From Amphibacillus sediminis NBRC 103570 (GTDB lineage: Bacteria; Bacillota; Bacilli; Bacillales; Amphibacillaceae): DNA of 64,000 nt. Location: contig NZ_BCQW01000005.1 in the NCBI RefSeq assembly GCF_001552275.1, forward strand, positions 62,001-126,000, read 5' to 3'. The notes below the pieces were generated by a model that was given only the letters and a program-made list of their open reading frames with translations, made no database searches and had not been told where the DNA came from. Below are positions 1 to 8,874 of the stretch, one piece after another. Numbering within the stretch: position 1 is the first letter of the stretch; every line of letters begins with the position of its first letter. Both the position numbers and the translations under genes were made by a program.

Positions 1-912
1 AGCACCAAAAGACAATCCATGCAATACCTGTAGCAACACAACCGCAATTGGAGCACTGACTAAACTATACATAAACCACCTAGCAGCAAAAAGAAATCCA
101 GCTATACTCATAAAGATAAGTGGATGGAATCTTCTAAACCATTTATTTGCAAAAGCAAATACAGCTGCTTCACTTGCCACTCCTATAAACCAAGCCCAGC
201 CAACTAAACTATCCCGACCACCAAGCTGACCAATATATAAACTAATAAAGCTGTCATTCGCTCGATGCGTTACCGTAATTAATATTAAGATGGCTAAATA
301 TAAGAGTAATGGTCCATTTTTAATCAGTTTTTTTACATCGCGAAGATGAACGGGTTCTGTCTCAACCTTTACATCGACTAAATAAAAGCACGTAATCAGA
401 ACAACAGTGGCCATGAACACATAAGGAATGACTAAGTATTGAACGCCAATCCAATCGAGTAATCCTCCCACTAGCAATGAACAGATTGCAAAACCGATCG
501 ATCCCCATGTTCGAATCGATCCAAACGAAACACCTAACGCTTCGGCCCGTCGATGAGTCAGGCTATCCGCTAGCGGTCCAATTGGTGACGAAAAAAAATA
601 AAAAAGGACAGCTACTCCTAAAATAAGTGCTAATGTTTGCATTTGTAAAAAAATAATACTACTAATGATTAAACCGAACGCTATAATCTTTAGTATTTTT
701 TGGACCGTTTGATACTTATCACTCATAAACCCCCAAAAGGGTTTTGATATGATTGAAATGGCTGGCCCTACCGCTAATACCCAACCAATCTCCTGCCCAT
801 TTAAGCCTCGATAAGTTAATAATAACGGCAAAAAGCTCACCATCATCGTATTAGCCCCGTGAAAACTGAATAATAATAGCTTTAATGGTACAAGTGAGTT
901 CTTTTCCCTCAC
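1..912 (-). CDS. MFS transporter, LacY/MFS_1-like family (3' end cut by window edge)
   Basis: An open frame runs from a GTG at 912 to the window edge without a stop, so at least 304 codons are present and the C-terminus is missing. A GGGGG-rich ribosome binding site lies just upstream of the GTG. The translation begins MREKNSLVPLKLLLF and is a series of hydrophobic helices. An early segment, GPAISIISKPFWGFMSDKY, resembles the loop 2-3 signature of major facilitator proteins (a D-K/R pair after a glycine-rich helix). The overall look matches the MFS_1-like group that includes LacY and phenylpropionate-type permeases, which are proton-coupled transporters of the cytoplasmic membrane. Substrate cannot be told. 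The gene is monocistronic as far as visible; a leftward terminator at 986-1024 separates it from the small gene upstream. Confidence 0.8.
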   Translation of the reverse strand, partial: MREKNSLVPLKLLLFSFHGANTMMVSFLPLLLTYRGLNGQEIGWVLAVGPAISIISKPFWGFMSDKYQTVQKILKIIAFGLIISSIIFLQMQTLALILGVAVLFYFFSSPIGPLADSLTHRRAEALGVSFGSIRTWGSIGFAICSLLVGGLLDWIGVQYLVIPYVFMATVVLITCFYLVDVKVETEPVHLRDVKKLIKNGPLLLYLAILILITVTHRANDSFISLYIGQLGGRDSLVGWAWFIGVASEAAVFAFANKWFRRFHPLIFMSIAGFLFAARWFMYSLVSAPIAVVLLQVLHGLSFGA

Positions 913-985
913 ATTTTTTCCCCCTACCTCTATTCTCTAATAGCCCCATTATAAGCTTTTATTAAATGATTGGGAAGAAAAGAAA

Positions 986-1024
986 AACAGGCCTCATGAC
1001 TTTAACACATTCACGAGACCTGTT
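986..1024 (-). terminator. Rho-independent terminator, leftward
   Basis: On the minus strand AACAGGTCTC pairs with GAGGCCTGTT (one G-U pair) and is followed by TTTCTTTTC. It would end transcripts coming from the small exported-peptide gene at 1261-1407, ahead of the MFS gene. Confidence 0.7.
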
Positions 1025-1095
1025 ACATTAATAAAAATGCCCCACATTGATACGCTTCATTGCTAAATGGCAACTTTCCTAACGGCGTACTAATC

Positions 1096-1265
1096 AATCA
1101 AATTGCCTTGGGGTAATTGCGCCCAAATTTTACCGAGCTTTACTCGATGTTTTTGCTGAAATTTTTTGGCATGGGGGTTCAGCCTCCCCTGAATGGTATA
1201 CAAAATAGGCTTACATCTCACCACTTATAGAAAGAATTAGGAGAGCTCTGTTGAATGAAGTTAAA
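1096..1265 (+). repeat. Dispersed repeat family A, copy A1 (near full length)
   Basis: The left part reads CCTTGGGGTAATTGCGCCC, followed by a degenerate cGAGctttaCTCG hairpin. The right part has the family's CTCACCACTTATAGAA block and the GAATGAAGTTAAA end. It is diverged from the other copies. Its last bases contain the stop codon of the small gene at 1261-1407 on the opposite strand. Confidence 0.8.
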
Positions 1266-1407
1266 AAATATTCTGCTCTCTTCCAGGGATAAAGGGGCGT
1301 CGAATATCATGTATTTCAGCCGAATCATTAGCGCTAATAGCAGCTTCATTATATAAGAAACCTAACAAAATAGTGACGGCTATCATAGCCAAAAAAATAC
1401 GCTTCAT
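1261..1407 (-). CDS. small exported or membrane peptide, 48 aa, unknown function
   Basis: ATG at 1407 with an AGGTG ribosome binding site about 8 bases upstream; stop TAA at 1261-1263. The product begins MKRIFLAMIAVTILLGFLYN, a basic start plus one hydrophobic stretch, so it looks like a signal peptide or single membrane anchor. A short polar tail rich in charged residues and prolines follows (IRRPFIPGREQNIF at the C-terminus). The layout (short, signal-like, polar C-terminal tail) is that of exported signalling pro-peptides such as Phr, but no Rap-type partner is nearby, so this is architecture only. The stop codon lies inside repeat A1, so the original C-terminus may have been altered by the insertion. 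Not recognised as a family member. Confidence 0.5.
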   Translation of the reverse strand: MKRIFLAMIAVTILLGFLYNEAAISANDSAEIHDIRRPFIPGREQNIF

Positions 1408-1641
1408 CTAATCACACCTATTCCTCATCTAATTTCCACCTTAATTGATTGGTTCAAACAACAAGCTATTTTATTCTTTTTGGAAAGTATCTATACTACT
1501 CTCGTTTTTATTATCACCTTAAACCTTAAGTCTATCCAAAGCGTTTCATGGAATGTTTGTTATCGATTTAAAAAAATTTACGTAGAGCAGGGATTCGATT
1601 ATACTATTAATTAATCGAAAAACCGAAGGGGTTGAGGAGAT

Positions 1642-2238
1642 TTGAAAAAAGCAGGGCTAATCACCATTAGTGTCGTTGTCTTAGCCATTATTGCCTTAAT
1701 CATTTTGACACAAATAGGTGCTGGAAAGGTAAGTCAAACTACTGACCTAAAGGCTATTAATGTTTCTGATAGCTTTGATCAAAGCGAAAAAGAATATTTG
1801 GTATATTTTTGGCAAGAGGGGTGTATCTATTGCCAACAAATTGAAGAGGATGTTGTACAATTTGCAAATGATGCAGATCTTCCTATATATTTAGTAGATA
1901 TGCAAGCTAATCAGAACCACTCCGCTTGGTATAATTGGGATGCACATCATCAGCAATATGACCGAGTTATTGGTAAAGTAGAGGATGGTGAGGAGCAATA
2001 TTTTGAGGATGCAGAGACTTTCCTTGACGATAGTAACGTCAATTGGGAAATAATAGTTGATAATCAGGATCAAATTATCGCTGTTCATCAAACGGCATAC
2101 CCAGAAACAAGACCATCAAATGCTGAAGCAATAGAAATTGCAGGCACACCAACGATTCTTTATATTCAATCTGGGCAAGTAACTGAATATGCATTTGGAA
2201 CAGAAAAGGCGTTAGACCTGCTCTCATCATTAAACTAA
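1642..2238 (+). CDS. membrane-anchored thioredoxin-fold protein (CIYC)
   Basis: Start is a TTG with GAGGAG immediately upstream (tight spacing). Residues 5-25 form a single hydrophobic N-terminal anchor or uncleaved signal; the rest faces the outside of the membrane. A thioredoxin-like active site C61-I-Y-C64 follows YFWQEG, and a GTPT cis-proline loop sits near residue 167. An insertion of about 60 residues between the CxxC and the cis-Pro loop is rich in Asp/Glu. The protein probably performs thiol-disulfide exchange on exported proteins, like BdbA or thioredoxin-like lipoproteins, but the exact partner is unknown. A perfect palindromic terminator follows. It appears to be a single-gene unit; no DsbB-like partner is adjacent. 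Confidence 0.75.
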   Translation: MKKAGLITISVVVLAIIALIILTQIGAGKVSQTTDLKAINVSDSFDQSEKEYLVYFWQEGCIYCQQIEEDVVQFANDADLPIYLVDMQANQNHSAWYNWDAHHQQYDRVIGKVEDGEEQYFEDAETFLDDSNVNWEIIVDNQDQIIAVHQTAYPETRPSNAEAIEIAGTPTILYIQSGQVTEYAFGTEKALDLLSSLN

Positions 2239-2280
2239 TCTTTTTATTTTGTTTATTTCAAGCGTATAGATATAAGATCA

Positions 2281-2318
2281 TAAGAAGAGATAGACTAAAT
2301 TTAGTCTATCTCTTCTTA
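2281..2318. terminator. perfect 38-bp palindromic terminator, bidirectional
   Basis: TAAGAAGAGATAGACTAAA is followed at once by its exact reverse complement, giving a 19-bp stem with no spacer. It lies between the convergent thioredoxin-like and response-regulator genes and can end both. Confidence 0.85.
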
Positions 2319-2319
2319 T

Positions 2320-2952
2320 TTATAAATATACCCATTGTTTTTTTAGCGCTGTCAAAACAGCATTGGTTCGATCAGGAACCTCTAACTTATGTAATATAGA
2401 ACTAACGTAATTTTTAACTGTCTTATCAGATAAGTACAGTTCATTGGCAATCCTCATGTTACTATAACCTTTAACTAATAACTGTAATACTTCCCATTCC
2501 CGCTTAGAGAGTAGTTCGATTGGTGGCTCAGGCTTTTTGGTCTGAGAGCGAACGTAAACTTCCAAAAGGCAATTGGCTAAGGCCGGATGAACATATCGCT
2601 TATCTTCTAGTACGAGCTTAATTGACTGTGTTAGTGCTTGTTCATCCATATCAAAGTAAAGATAGCCATCTAACCCTAAGGCAAATAAAGATGCTGTGTT
2701 TGGTGCAGAAACATCTTCAACCCAAGCAATAACCTTTTTATTAAGTGATTGAAAATATTGGGCAAAAGACTCAACAGCTATCGCTGTATGAATATCAATT
2801 ATGATCAAGTCGGCTTTTTGACCTAGCTCAATTAGCGCACTTTCATCGCTCTCACCACAGCAATAAATTTTACTATTAACAAACTGACGCTTTAAGAGTT
2901 CTACTATCCCATCACGTAGCAGGGAAGACTTTTTGATAAATAATAATCTCAT
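2320..2952 (-). CDS. orphan NarL/LuxR-type response regulator with degenerate receiver
   Basis: 210 aa: receiver-like domain at about 1-120, linker, and a LuxR-type helix-turn-helix at about 145-205 (LLSKREWEVLQLLVKGYSN, then SDKTVKNYVSSIL). The DNA-binding half is close to DegU/NarL-family proteins. The receiver keeps a possible phospho-acceptor D53 in LIIIDIH. The acidic pair that normally follows beta-1 is replaced by K7-K8 (LLFIKKSS), and the conserved lysine after beta-5 is missing (GYLYFDMD). It is therefore likely to act independently of a histidine kinase, and no kinase gene is nearby. Function as a transcription factor is secure at family level; the target genes are unknown. The gene is monocistronic, with a terminator directly downstream. 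Confidence 0.85.
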   Translation of the reverse strand: MRLLFIKKSSLLRDGIVELLKRQFVNSKIYCCGESDESALIELGQKADLIIIDIHTAIAVESFAQYFQSLNKKVIAWVEDVSAPNTASLFALGLDGYLYFDMDEQALTQSIKLVLEDKRYVHPALANCLLEVYVRSQTKKPEPPIELLSKREWEVLQLLVKGYSNMRIANELYLSDKTVKNYVSSILHKLEVPDRTNAVLTALKKQWVYL

Positions 2953-3652
2953 CTTCTATTCGATCACTTCTTTTCTCCAATTGTTTAGTATTTTAACTGA
3001 TAAATCTAAGCAAACCGAACACAAGCATCAGCCGACCAACTTATTACATATGTTACTTATTTTAGACAAAATCGTCAACCAAGCATTTCACTAAATAGAG
3101 GGCAATTGTAAGAAAACTTATCAATAAGTGCTTTTTTTCTGAAAAAATAGATACTTTCGGATTGTGACTTATGCCTTATAGTATTTAAAGCAGTAATTAG
3201 TCACATAACCCACAGAAAAAGCGATCATCTAATCTATCATCAATAGTACCAACAGACTATATGGACATACTATCACTCCTTTTGTCAATATGTAGTTATT
3301 TTGACTTATTTTTTGGAAAAAGTCTCACACTTCAACAATAATTGACAATATTATTTTAACAGAGATCCAACGTTTCCAAAATGTTTTTAGTTCAAGATAA
3401 TCCAAAATTAGATTAATTCTTAACCTAACCTCCTTTTATTGTAGAACAACATAGCCATTCGTCACTAAATAATGGGTAAGATAATAATAATATAAAAGCT
3501 TTTTTAATTCCTAAATCCTATTTAGTTTCCACAACAATCTAAAGGCCTAGGTCAAAATAATAATAGGCCCTTTACTATTCGACTTGTATTGTAAAACTCA
3601 GACAATTTAATTATAAGAAATGACCTTCATCCATATTAACACTTTCTCGTCT
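2953..3652. other. 700-bp AT-rich intergenic region, no convincing gene
   Basis: No open frame with coding character was found on either strand. On the minus strand near 3270-3290 an AAAGGAG site precedes ATG TCC ATA TAG, a three-codon frame that may mark a decayed gene start. A GGCCTA/TAGGCC hairpin lies at about 3543-3572. Direct TTGACAATATTA-like promoter words occur but none is clearly placed. Confidence 0.4.
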
Positions 3653-3680
3653 AAAAAAATAAGGCAAGCCTAAGCTTACC
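3653..3680 (-). terminator. Rho-independent terminator after tnrA
   Basis: On the minus strand GGTAAGC-TTAG-GCTTGCC is followed by TTATTTTTTT. It lies about 55 bp downstream of the tnrA stop. Confidence 0.75.
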
Positions 3681-3733
3681 TATTCATCTTTCATGTAGTT
3701 TTTCGCTTTAGAATTACCCAGGTCGGACGATGA

Positions 3734-4057
3734 TTAATCATTTTGTATTCCGAATCGGGCATTAATCTCACCTCGAAGTAATTCCTTTCGACCATGCCGC
3801 TCTTGCTTACGCTTCTTCCTAAGCATTTCTTGACGTATTTCAAATGTTTGTACGCCTTCTTCTCGTTTATTGGCAATATCCATTAAGTGCTCAACATCTA
3901 AAAATGAATACTTACGATTTCCTTTAGGAGATCGCTCCGGAAAAATTAATTTCCGCTCTTCATAATAGCGAATTTGGCGCTCTGATAACCCTGTCAATTC
4001 ACTTACTACTCCAATTGTAATAACCTTACGCTCTTTATAAGAAGTTTCTTGGCTCAT
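3734..4057 (-). CDS. tnrA: TnrA-like global nitrogen regulator (MerR family)
   Basis: 107 aa, the usual length of Bacillus TnrA (about 110). The MerR-type winged helix is at about 14-85: VITIGVVSELTGLSERQIRY, then YEERKLI and GNRKYSFLDVEHLMDIANKR are almost the B. subtilis sequence. The C-terminus ends INARFGIQND, matching the conserved region through which feedback-inhibited glutamine synthetase binds TnrA. The short tail and the absence of a neighbouring glnA favour TnrA over GlnR. TnrA activates or represses nitrogen genes during nitrogen limitation by binding TGTNA-N7-TNACA. A perfect site lies in its own promoter (4130-4146), and similar sites lie ahead of gdhA and serC in this window. 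Confidence 0.88.
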   Translation of the reverse strand: MSQETSYKERKVITIGVVSELTGLSERQIRYYEERKLIFPERSPKGNRKYSFLDVEHLMDIANKREEGVQTFEIRQEMLRKKRKQERHGRKELLRGEINARFGIQND

Positions 4058-4094
4058 TTATCACCATCAGCTCCCCTGCGATACTCTTACTTTC

Positions 4095-4146
4095 ATTATA
4101 TCTTTAAGCTTGTTAGAATGCGATTCCTTTGTTAGATTTTCTAACA
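4095..4146 (-). promoter_or_regulatory. tnrA promoter with TnrA/GlnR box centred near -50
   Basis: A TATAAT -10 box lies at 4100-4095 on the minus strand. The perfect dyad TGTTAGATTTTCTAACA at 4130-4146 matches TGTNA-N7-TNACA. The 29 bases between them put the dyad centre about 50 bp upstream of the expected start. That is where TnrA binds promoters it activates in B. subtilis. No recognisable -35 hexamer is present (TCGCAT at the right distance), which fits activator dependence. The dyad is seen in the sequence; autoactivation is inferred. Confidence 0.7.
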
Positions 4147-4320
4147 ACTAATCATGTCATATCATTTACCAAGTGAACTTTACTCACATCAATTGGCGGT
4201 CTACCTCTTACAGAATATGAACGATTCGTTCCTTTTTATAACAGACGTTCAGCTAGGTAATAATTTGATTATTCGCTTTGCTAACATTTATTTGCTATAT
4301 TAGAAGTAAGGAGGTATCAC

Positions 4321-4611
4321 ATGGAAATTACACTATCTCAACCTGCTGTCAACTGGCTTATAAATGAACTGGATTTAACAAATGGTGACTATCTTCGATT
4401 CTTTGTTCGCTATGGTGGCCATGGTGGGGAACAAGCCGGCTTTTCTCTTGGTATGACGCAAAACGATCTGCCTGTCGAGCCCCTAACCAAAACCATAATT
4501 GAAGGGATTACCTTTTTTATCGAAAAAAAAGATGGCTGGTATTTTAATCAGAAGAATTTACATATTAAATACTCACGTAAAAAAGATGAAATAGAATTTA
4601 TCATAGCTTAG
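4321..4611 (+). CDS. HesB/YneR-family protein (Fe-S biosynthesis-like fold)
   Basis: 96 aa with strong GGAGG ribosome binding site. The pattern MEITLSQPAVNWLINEL, then LRFFVRYGGHG and the hydrophobic strand pairs matches the HesB-like/YneR group (PF01521-type fold) common in Bacilli. Unlike true A-type iron-sulfur carriers (IscA/SufA) it has no cysteine at all, so it cannot hold a cluster in the same way; this is usual for the YneR branch. The role is unknown. It is transcribed divergently from tnrA and ends at a truncated family-A repeat. Confidence 0.75.
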   Translation: MEITLSQPAVNWLINELDLTNGDYLRFFVRYGGHGGEQAGFSLGMTQNDLPVEPLTKTIIEGITFFIEKKDGWYFNQKNLHIKYSRKKDEIEFIIA

Positions 4612-4630
4612 ATCGAGATTAGGCCCTTAG

Positions 4631-4704
4631 ATCAAAGCGTCTTGGCGTATTTCCTCAAATTTTATCGCGCTTCGCTCGGTAAAATTCCGTTGAATGAAGT
4701 TAAA
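4631..4704 (+). repeat. Dispersed repeat family A, copy A2 (internally deleted)
   Basis: The left end with the hairpin arm (ATCGCGCTTCGCTCGGT) is fused directly to the right-end GAATGAAGTTAAA. The middle of the element and the right hairpin are missing. Confidence 0.75.
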
Positions 4705-4750
4705 ACACGGTTACCATTAGTTTGTTAGGGGCATAATTAGCCCCTTTCCA

Positions 4751-6421
4751 TTAAAACAATCCCAGCGCGCGACCGGTTTGATCAAGGTCCATATTCAAAG
4801 CTGCAGGCTCAGCTGGCAACCCTGGCATTGTTAGCACTTCCCCAGTAAGGGCCACAATAAAGCCTGCCCCTATCGATGGACGTAATTCTCGAATAGTCAA
4901 ATTAAAATCCCGAGGTCTACCCAATCGTTCAGGTTGGTCTGAAAGCGAATATTGAGTTTTAGCCATACATACAGGTAGATTGGACCAACCATTTTGCTCA
5001 AATTCGCTTAACTGCTGTTTCGCCAAATCTGAAAAGATAACTCGGTTTGCACCGTATACGTTTTTAGCGATTGTTTCAATTTTAGCTGATAAGCTTGCTT
5101 CTAAGGAGTATAGTGGATGGTAATGCGGATGCTCACGATCAATTATCTTTACTAGCTGCTCTGCTAATTCAATTCCACCAAGTCCTCCATCTCCCCAGAC
5201 GGTTGTCAAAGCTATTGGTACCTGATGCTGTTCACACCATGCTTGTATGGTCTTAATCTCTTTAGAGGTATCTGTAGTAAATTGATTCAATGCTACAACA
5301 AAAGGCAGACCAAATGACTGTATCGTTTCAATATGTTTAGCTAGATTATCAATTCCCTTTGACAAAGCTTGAACATTTTCCTGATCAAGTTGATTTTTTG
5401 ATGCGCCACCATGCATTTTTAGTGCTCTAATTGTCGCAACAATAACCACAGCTTTAGGATCTAATTTCCCAACTCTTGCTTTGATATTTAAAAATTTCTC
5501 TGCGCCCAAATCTGCTCCAAATCCAGCTTCAGTCACAACATAGTCCGCCAGCTTACTTGCCATTTTCGTAGCAATAATACTATTACAACCATGAGCAATG
5601 TTGGCAAATGGACCACCATGAATTAGGGCTGGTACGCCTTCAATTGTCTGGACAAGATTTGGCTTAAATGCATCCTTCAGCAATAAGGTTAAAGCACCTT
5701 GATAGCCAAGATCCTTAACGGTAACTGGTGTTTGGTCATGCCTATAACCGACAACAATCTGTGCTAATCGTTCCCGTAAATCTTGATAACTTTGTGCTAG
5801 ACATAGGATAGCCATTATTTCGGAGGCAACTGTAATATTAAATCCATCTTGTCTTGGTACCCCTTGCTTAGGGCCACCTAAACCAACGATTACCTCTCTA
5901 AGCGCACGATCATTTAAATCTAATACCCGCTTCCATGTGATTCGTCTTGGGTCAAGTCCGCAGGCATTGCCTTGAAAAAGATGATTGTCAATAAAGGCGG
6001 CTAGTGCATTATTTGCTGTCGTAATGGCATGCATATCCCCTGTAAAGTGCAGGTTTATTTCATCCATCGGCACAACTTGAGCGTAACCCCCGCCCGTGGC
6101 GCCTCCCTTTATCCCCATTACAGGGCCAAGCGAAGGTTCGCGTAGTGCAATCATTGTTTTTTTGCCGATTTTTTGTAAAGCCTGCCCTAAGCCAACTGTT
6201 ACTGTGGATTTACCTTCACCTGCTGGAGTAGGATTAATCGATGTCACCAAAATCAAGTTACCCGACTTTTGTTCTTCTAGCCTTTCTAGTACATTTAAGG
6301 AAAGTTTAGCTTTATATTTTCCAAAAGACTCCCATTCATCATCCGCCAAATCCAATTGTTGCACAATCTCACGGATCGGCCTTAATTCAGCCTGTCTAGC
6401 AATATCTAAGTCTGTTTGCAT
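4751..6421 (-). CDS. fhs: formate--tetrahydrofolate ligase
   Basis: 556 aa, the normal size for Fhs. ATP-dependent ligation of formate to tetrahydrofolate gives 10-formyl-THF for purine synthesis and one-carbon metabolism in the cytoplasm. The P-loop [18 protein letters not shown] is near the N-terminus. Other hallmarks follow: [26 protein letters not shown]-type ALKMHGGA, and the C-terminal [12 protein letters not shown]. Start chosen at ATG 6421 ([16 protein letters not shown]), which matches the family N-terminus. An in-frame ATG at 6454 would add 11 residues but lacks a ribosome binding site. Single-gene unit; a family-B repeat lies just upstream, so the promoter must be within about 100 bp or in the repeat. 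Confidence 0.95.
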   Translation of the reverse strand: MQTDLDIARQAELRPIREIVQQLDLADDEWESFGKYKAKLSLNVLERLEEQKSGNLILVTSINPTPAGEGKSTVTVGLGQALQKIGKKTMIALREPSLGPVMGIKGGATGGGYAQVVPMDEINLHFTGDMHAITTANNALAAFIDNHLFQGNACGLDPRRITWKRVLDLNDRALREVIVGLGGPKQGVPRQDGFNITVASEIMAILCLAQSYQDLRERLAQIVVGYRHDQTPVTVKDLGYQGALTLLLKDAFKPNLVQTIEGVPALIHGGPFANIAHGCNSIIATKMASKLADYVVTEAGFGADLGAEKFLNIKARVGKLDPKAVVIVATIRALKMHGGASKNQLDQENVQALSKGIDNLAKHIETIQSFGLPFVVALNQFTTDTSKEIKTIQAWCEQHQVPIALTTVWGDGGLGGIELAEQLVKIIDREHPHYHPLYSLEASLSAKIETIAKNVYGANRVIFSDLAKQQLSEFEQNGWSNLPVCMAKTQYSLSDQPERLGRPRDFNLTIRELRPSIGAGFIVALTGEVLTMPGLPAEPAALNMDLDQTGRALGLF

Positions 6422-6519
6422 ATTTAACTCATTCCCTTCGCTAATATCGAACATTAAGTTGGCTAATTAATATAATTATTCGTCATTATAACATTATACC
6501 TAACATTTTTGTATTTTTT

Positions 6520-6768
6520 TATCGCAGTGTAACTGGCTGGGGCTGCGATTACTCGCCCCATCGAAGGGCTTTTGTAAGACGCCCACTTCAAGAAATAAGG
6601 GAACACGTCATTTCTAAGCGGGAGAGCCAACAGCCAGTAACGGCCCGATTGGTTCAACTAACGTTCAGTGGGTGGAGAAGAAGCTGACTAAGTTCGCGCG
6701 TCGTGTCGCAACGTCTGCACGAGCACATCCTATCCGTCGAAACCCCCACTGAACGAAGTTTCACTTTA
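6520..6768 (-). repeat. Dispersed repeat family B, copy B1 (full length)
   Basis: About 249 bp, read on the minus strand from AAAGTGAAACTTCGTTCAG to CAGTTACACTGCGATA. It contains the family's hairpins: TTCGTTCAGTGGG with CCCACTGAACGTTA, GTTACTGGCTG with CAGCCAGTTAC, and TGGGGC with GCCCCA. The CTCCCACTT/AAGTGGGAG arm is partly mismatched here. Confidence 0.85.
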
Positions 6769-6927
6769 TGATTAGATTCGGAATTCAACGATTAATTCGC
6801 TTATCGGTTCCTAAATATCTATCACTTTTTTCATTGGCATTAAATAGTCTTCCTATGCCCCATTAGCACTTATCAACTTACCCTTTGAAAAAGAGGCACA
6901 GTCTCTGACTATGCCCCTCTACAAAAT

Positions 6928-8100
6928 TTAATTAAATTGTTCCATAAAACGTCTAATACGTTTCATCGCTTCTGTTAATTGTTGCATCGATGTTGCATAC
7001 GAACATCTCACATATCCTTCTCCACTTTTACCAAAAACATGCCCTGGAACCACGGCCACCTTTTGTTCATCAAGCAATCGCTCAGCAAATTGCTCAGATG
7101 TAAGTCCTGTCCCTTTAATTGATGGAAAGACGTAAAAGGCACCACCAGGCAGGTGACAAGGGAACCCAATATCCTGAAGCGTACGTACCACATAATTTCG
7201 ACGCTGGCGATAACTAGTCTTCATTTCTATCACACTATCCTGCCCATTTCTTAATGCCTCTAGCGCCCCATACTGAGCCATCGTCGGTGCGCACATAATC
7301 GTATATTGATGGATCTTCGTCATCGCTTCAATAATCGCTTTTGGTGCAGCCGCATAGCCTAAGCGCCATCCGGTCATCGCAAAAGCTTTTGAAAAACCTG
7401 ATATTAAAATTGTTCTTTCCTGCATGTTCGGTATTGCAGCAAAGCTTGTAAAAGGTTCATCATAAAGTAAATCAGCATAAATCTCATCAGAAACGACAAT
7501 AAGGTCATGTCTTTGGGCAATCTGACCGATAGCAGCTAACTCTTCCTTATTCAAAGCAGCACCAGTAGGGTTATTTGGACTACAAATTAAAATCGCCTTT
7601 GTTTTACCTGTAATGGCTCGTTCAATATCTTCAGGTTGGACTTTGAAGGCATGTTGCTCGGTTGCTTCAACAATAACCGGTTCTCCGCCAGCTAGCTTAA
7701 TGGCTGGTACATAGGAAACAAAGCTTGGTTCGATAACAAGCACCTCATCACCAGGATTAAGGATTGCTCGAAAGGCAAGATCGATTGCTTGACTTGCCCC
7801 TACCGTAATCAAGAGTTGATCTTCTGGTCGATAAGCTACATGGTATTGCTTTTCAAGGAATCGACTTAATTCTTGTCTAAGTTCAAGCAAACCTGCATTT
7901 GCCGTATAAGCGGTATACCCCTGTTCCAAAGAATGATAGCTTGCTTCAATCACATTCCATGGGGTAACAAAATCCGGCTCCCCAACACCTAATGAGATAA
8001 CATTCTCCATCTTCGATGCTAAATCAAAAAAACGTCTAATGCCCGACGGTTGCAATTGATTAATATGATCTGCAATATAGTTATAGGATTGATCTATCAT
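6928..8100 (-). CDS. alaT: PLP-dependent class I/II aminotransferase, AlaT/YugH-like
   Basis: 390 aa, fold type I aminotransferase. The PLP lysine is K238 in SGFSKAFAMTGWR. SPNNPTG at about 174-180 and the substrate-carboxylate arginine region GYVRCSYATS near the C-terminus are intact. Similarity and gene order (directly after an Lrp-type regulator with ATGA overlap) match B. subtilis alaR-alaT (yugG-yugH). There the enzyme interconverts alanine and pyruvate with glutamate/2-oxoglutarate. The alternative, a broader aromatic or aspartate aminotransferase (PatA-like), cannot be excluded from sequence. It is co-transcribed with alaR; a family-B repeat lies beyond its 3' side. Confidence 0.85.
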   Translation of the reverse strand: MIDQSYNYIADHINQLQPSGIRRFFDLASKMENVISLGVGEPDFVTPWNVIEASYHSLEQGYTAYTANAGLLELRQELSRFLEKQYHVAYRPEDQLLITVGASQAIDLAFRAILNPGDEVLVIEPSFVSYVPAIKLAGGEPVIVEATEQHAFKVQPEDIERAITGKTKAILICSPNNPTGAALNKEELAAIGQIAQRHDLIVVSDEIYADLLYDEPFTSFAAIPNMQERTILISGFSKAFAMTGWRLGYAAAPKAIIEAMTKIHQYTIMCAPTMAQYGALEALRNGQDSVIEMKTSYRQRRNYVVRTLQDIGFPCHLPGGAFYVFPSIKGTGLTSEQFAERLLDEQKVAVVPGHVFGKSGEGYVRCSYATSMQQLTEAMKRIRRFMEQFN

Positions 8101-8594
8101 GGTGTCACCATCATTCTTTTATCTTGGTCATCCCTCTTATCGAACACGATGCCATCATGCTTATACTTTTTCAATACGAAATGCGTTACCGTTGACACAA
8201 CAGAATCAAGTGTTGATAATTTATCTGAGACAAAACGACTAATTTCCATCATCGTCTGACCCTCAATTGTAATCGATAAATCATATGCACCACTCATCAA
8301 ATAAAGGGCCTTAACTTCTGGAAACCGATAAATACGTTCGGCTACATGGTCAAAGCCTGCTCCACGTGTTGGAGTAACTTTAACTTCTATCATAGCAGTA
8401 ACGCGTTCATCCTTTAACACTTTAGCCCAATTAACTAACGTTGAATAACCTAAAATTGTACATTCTTCTTCTAGCTTTTTCATCATAAGCTCAACTTCTT
8501 CAGCTGTGAGCTCCATCATTTTGGCAATGGTTTCTGTACTTAAACGACCATTTTTCTCTAATATTTGCAACAATTCAATTTCTTTCTGTTCCAT
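8097..8594 (-). CDS. alaR: Lrp/AsnC-family regulator, AlaR/YugG-like
   Basis: 165 aa. An N-terminal winged helix (LLQILEKNGRLSTETIAKMM) is followed by an Lrp-type ligand-binding RAM domain at about 70-145 (MIEVKVTP, then YLMSGAYDLSITIEG). The stop overlaps the start of the aminotransferase by four bases (ATGA), so the two are translationally coupled. In B. subtilis AlaR activates alaT in response to alanine; the same is inferred here. The C-terminal tail of about 20 residues (KKYKHDGIVFDKRDDQDKRM) matches the YugG branch. Confidence 0.85.
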   Translation of the reverse strand: MEQKEIELLQILEKNGRLSTETIAKMMELTAEEVELMMKKLEEECTILGYSTLVNWAKVLKDERVTAMIEVKVTPTRGAGFDHVAERIYRFPEVKALYLMSGAYDLSITIEGQTMMEISRFVSDKLSTLDSVVSTVTHFVLKKYKHDGIVFDKRDDQDKRMMVTP

Positions 8595-8632
8595 CCACTC
8601 ACCTGCTTTTTAATAATAAGATTTATGTCATC

Positions 8633-8759
8633 TCAAATCCGCCTTGGTGCATTTGCGCCCAGATTTTATCGAGCTTCGCTTGATAAAATTCCGCTGAAAA
8701 TCTGTGGCATTCATCTCACCACTTCTAGAAGTTAGAGACTTCTGCTGAATGAAGTTAAA
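8633..8759 (+). repeat. Dispersed repeat family A, copy A3 (middle deleted)
   Basis: Carries the left end CGCCTTGGTGCATTTGCGCCC, the near-perfect TTTTATCGAGC/GCTTGATAAAA hairpin, then jumps to the right-end block CTCACCACTTCTAGAAGT and GAATGAAGTTAAA. The central GGCATCCGCCGGAGGC section is missing. Confidence 0.85.
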
Positions 8760-8874
8760 TTATTCTCTATCGTACTACAATAGGCGAGTTACGTAAATAG
8801 CTTTTTGGATTAATGTCAACGATTAACAAACCGAATCATAGCTTATTGTAAATCAATTAAAATAGGAGCTGAAT

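Noticed and set aside
3270-3290. Good AAAGGAG site followed by ATG TCC ATA TAG on the minus strand
   Set aside because: A three-codon frame with no coding sequence after it; at most a decayed gene start or leader peptide.
3734-4057. Calling the MerR-type regulator GlnR
   Set aside because: Length about 107, the NARF-type tail and absence of an adjacent glnA fit TnrA better, although both bind the same DNA motif.
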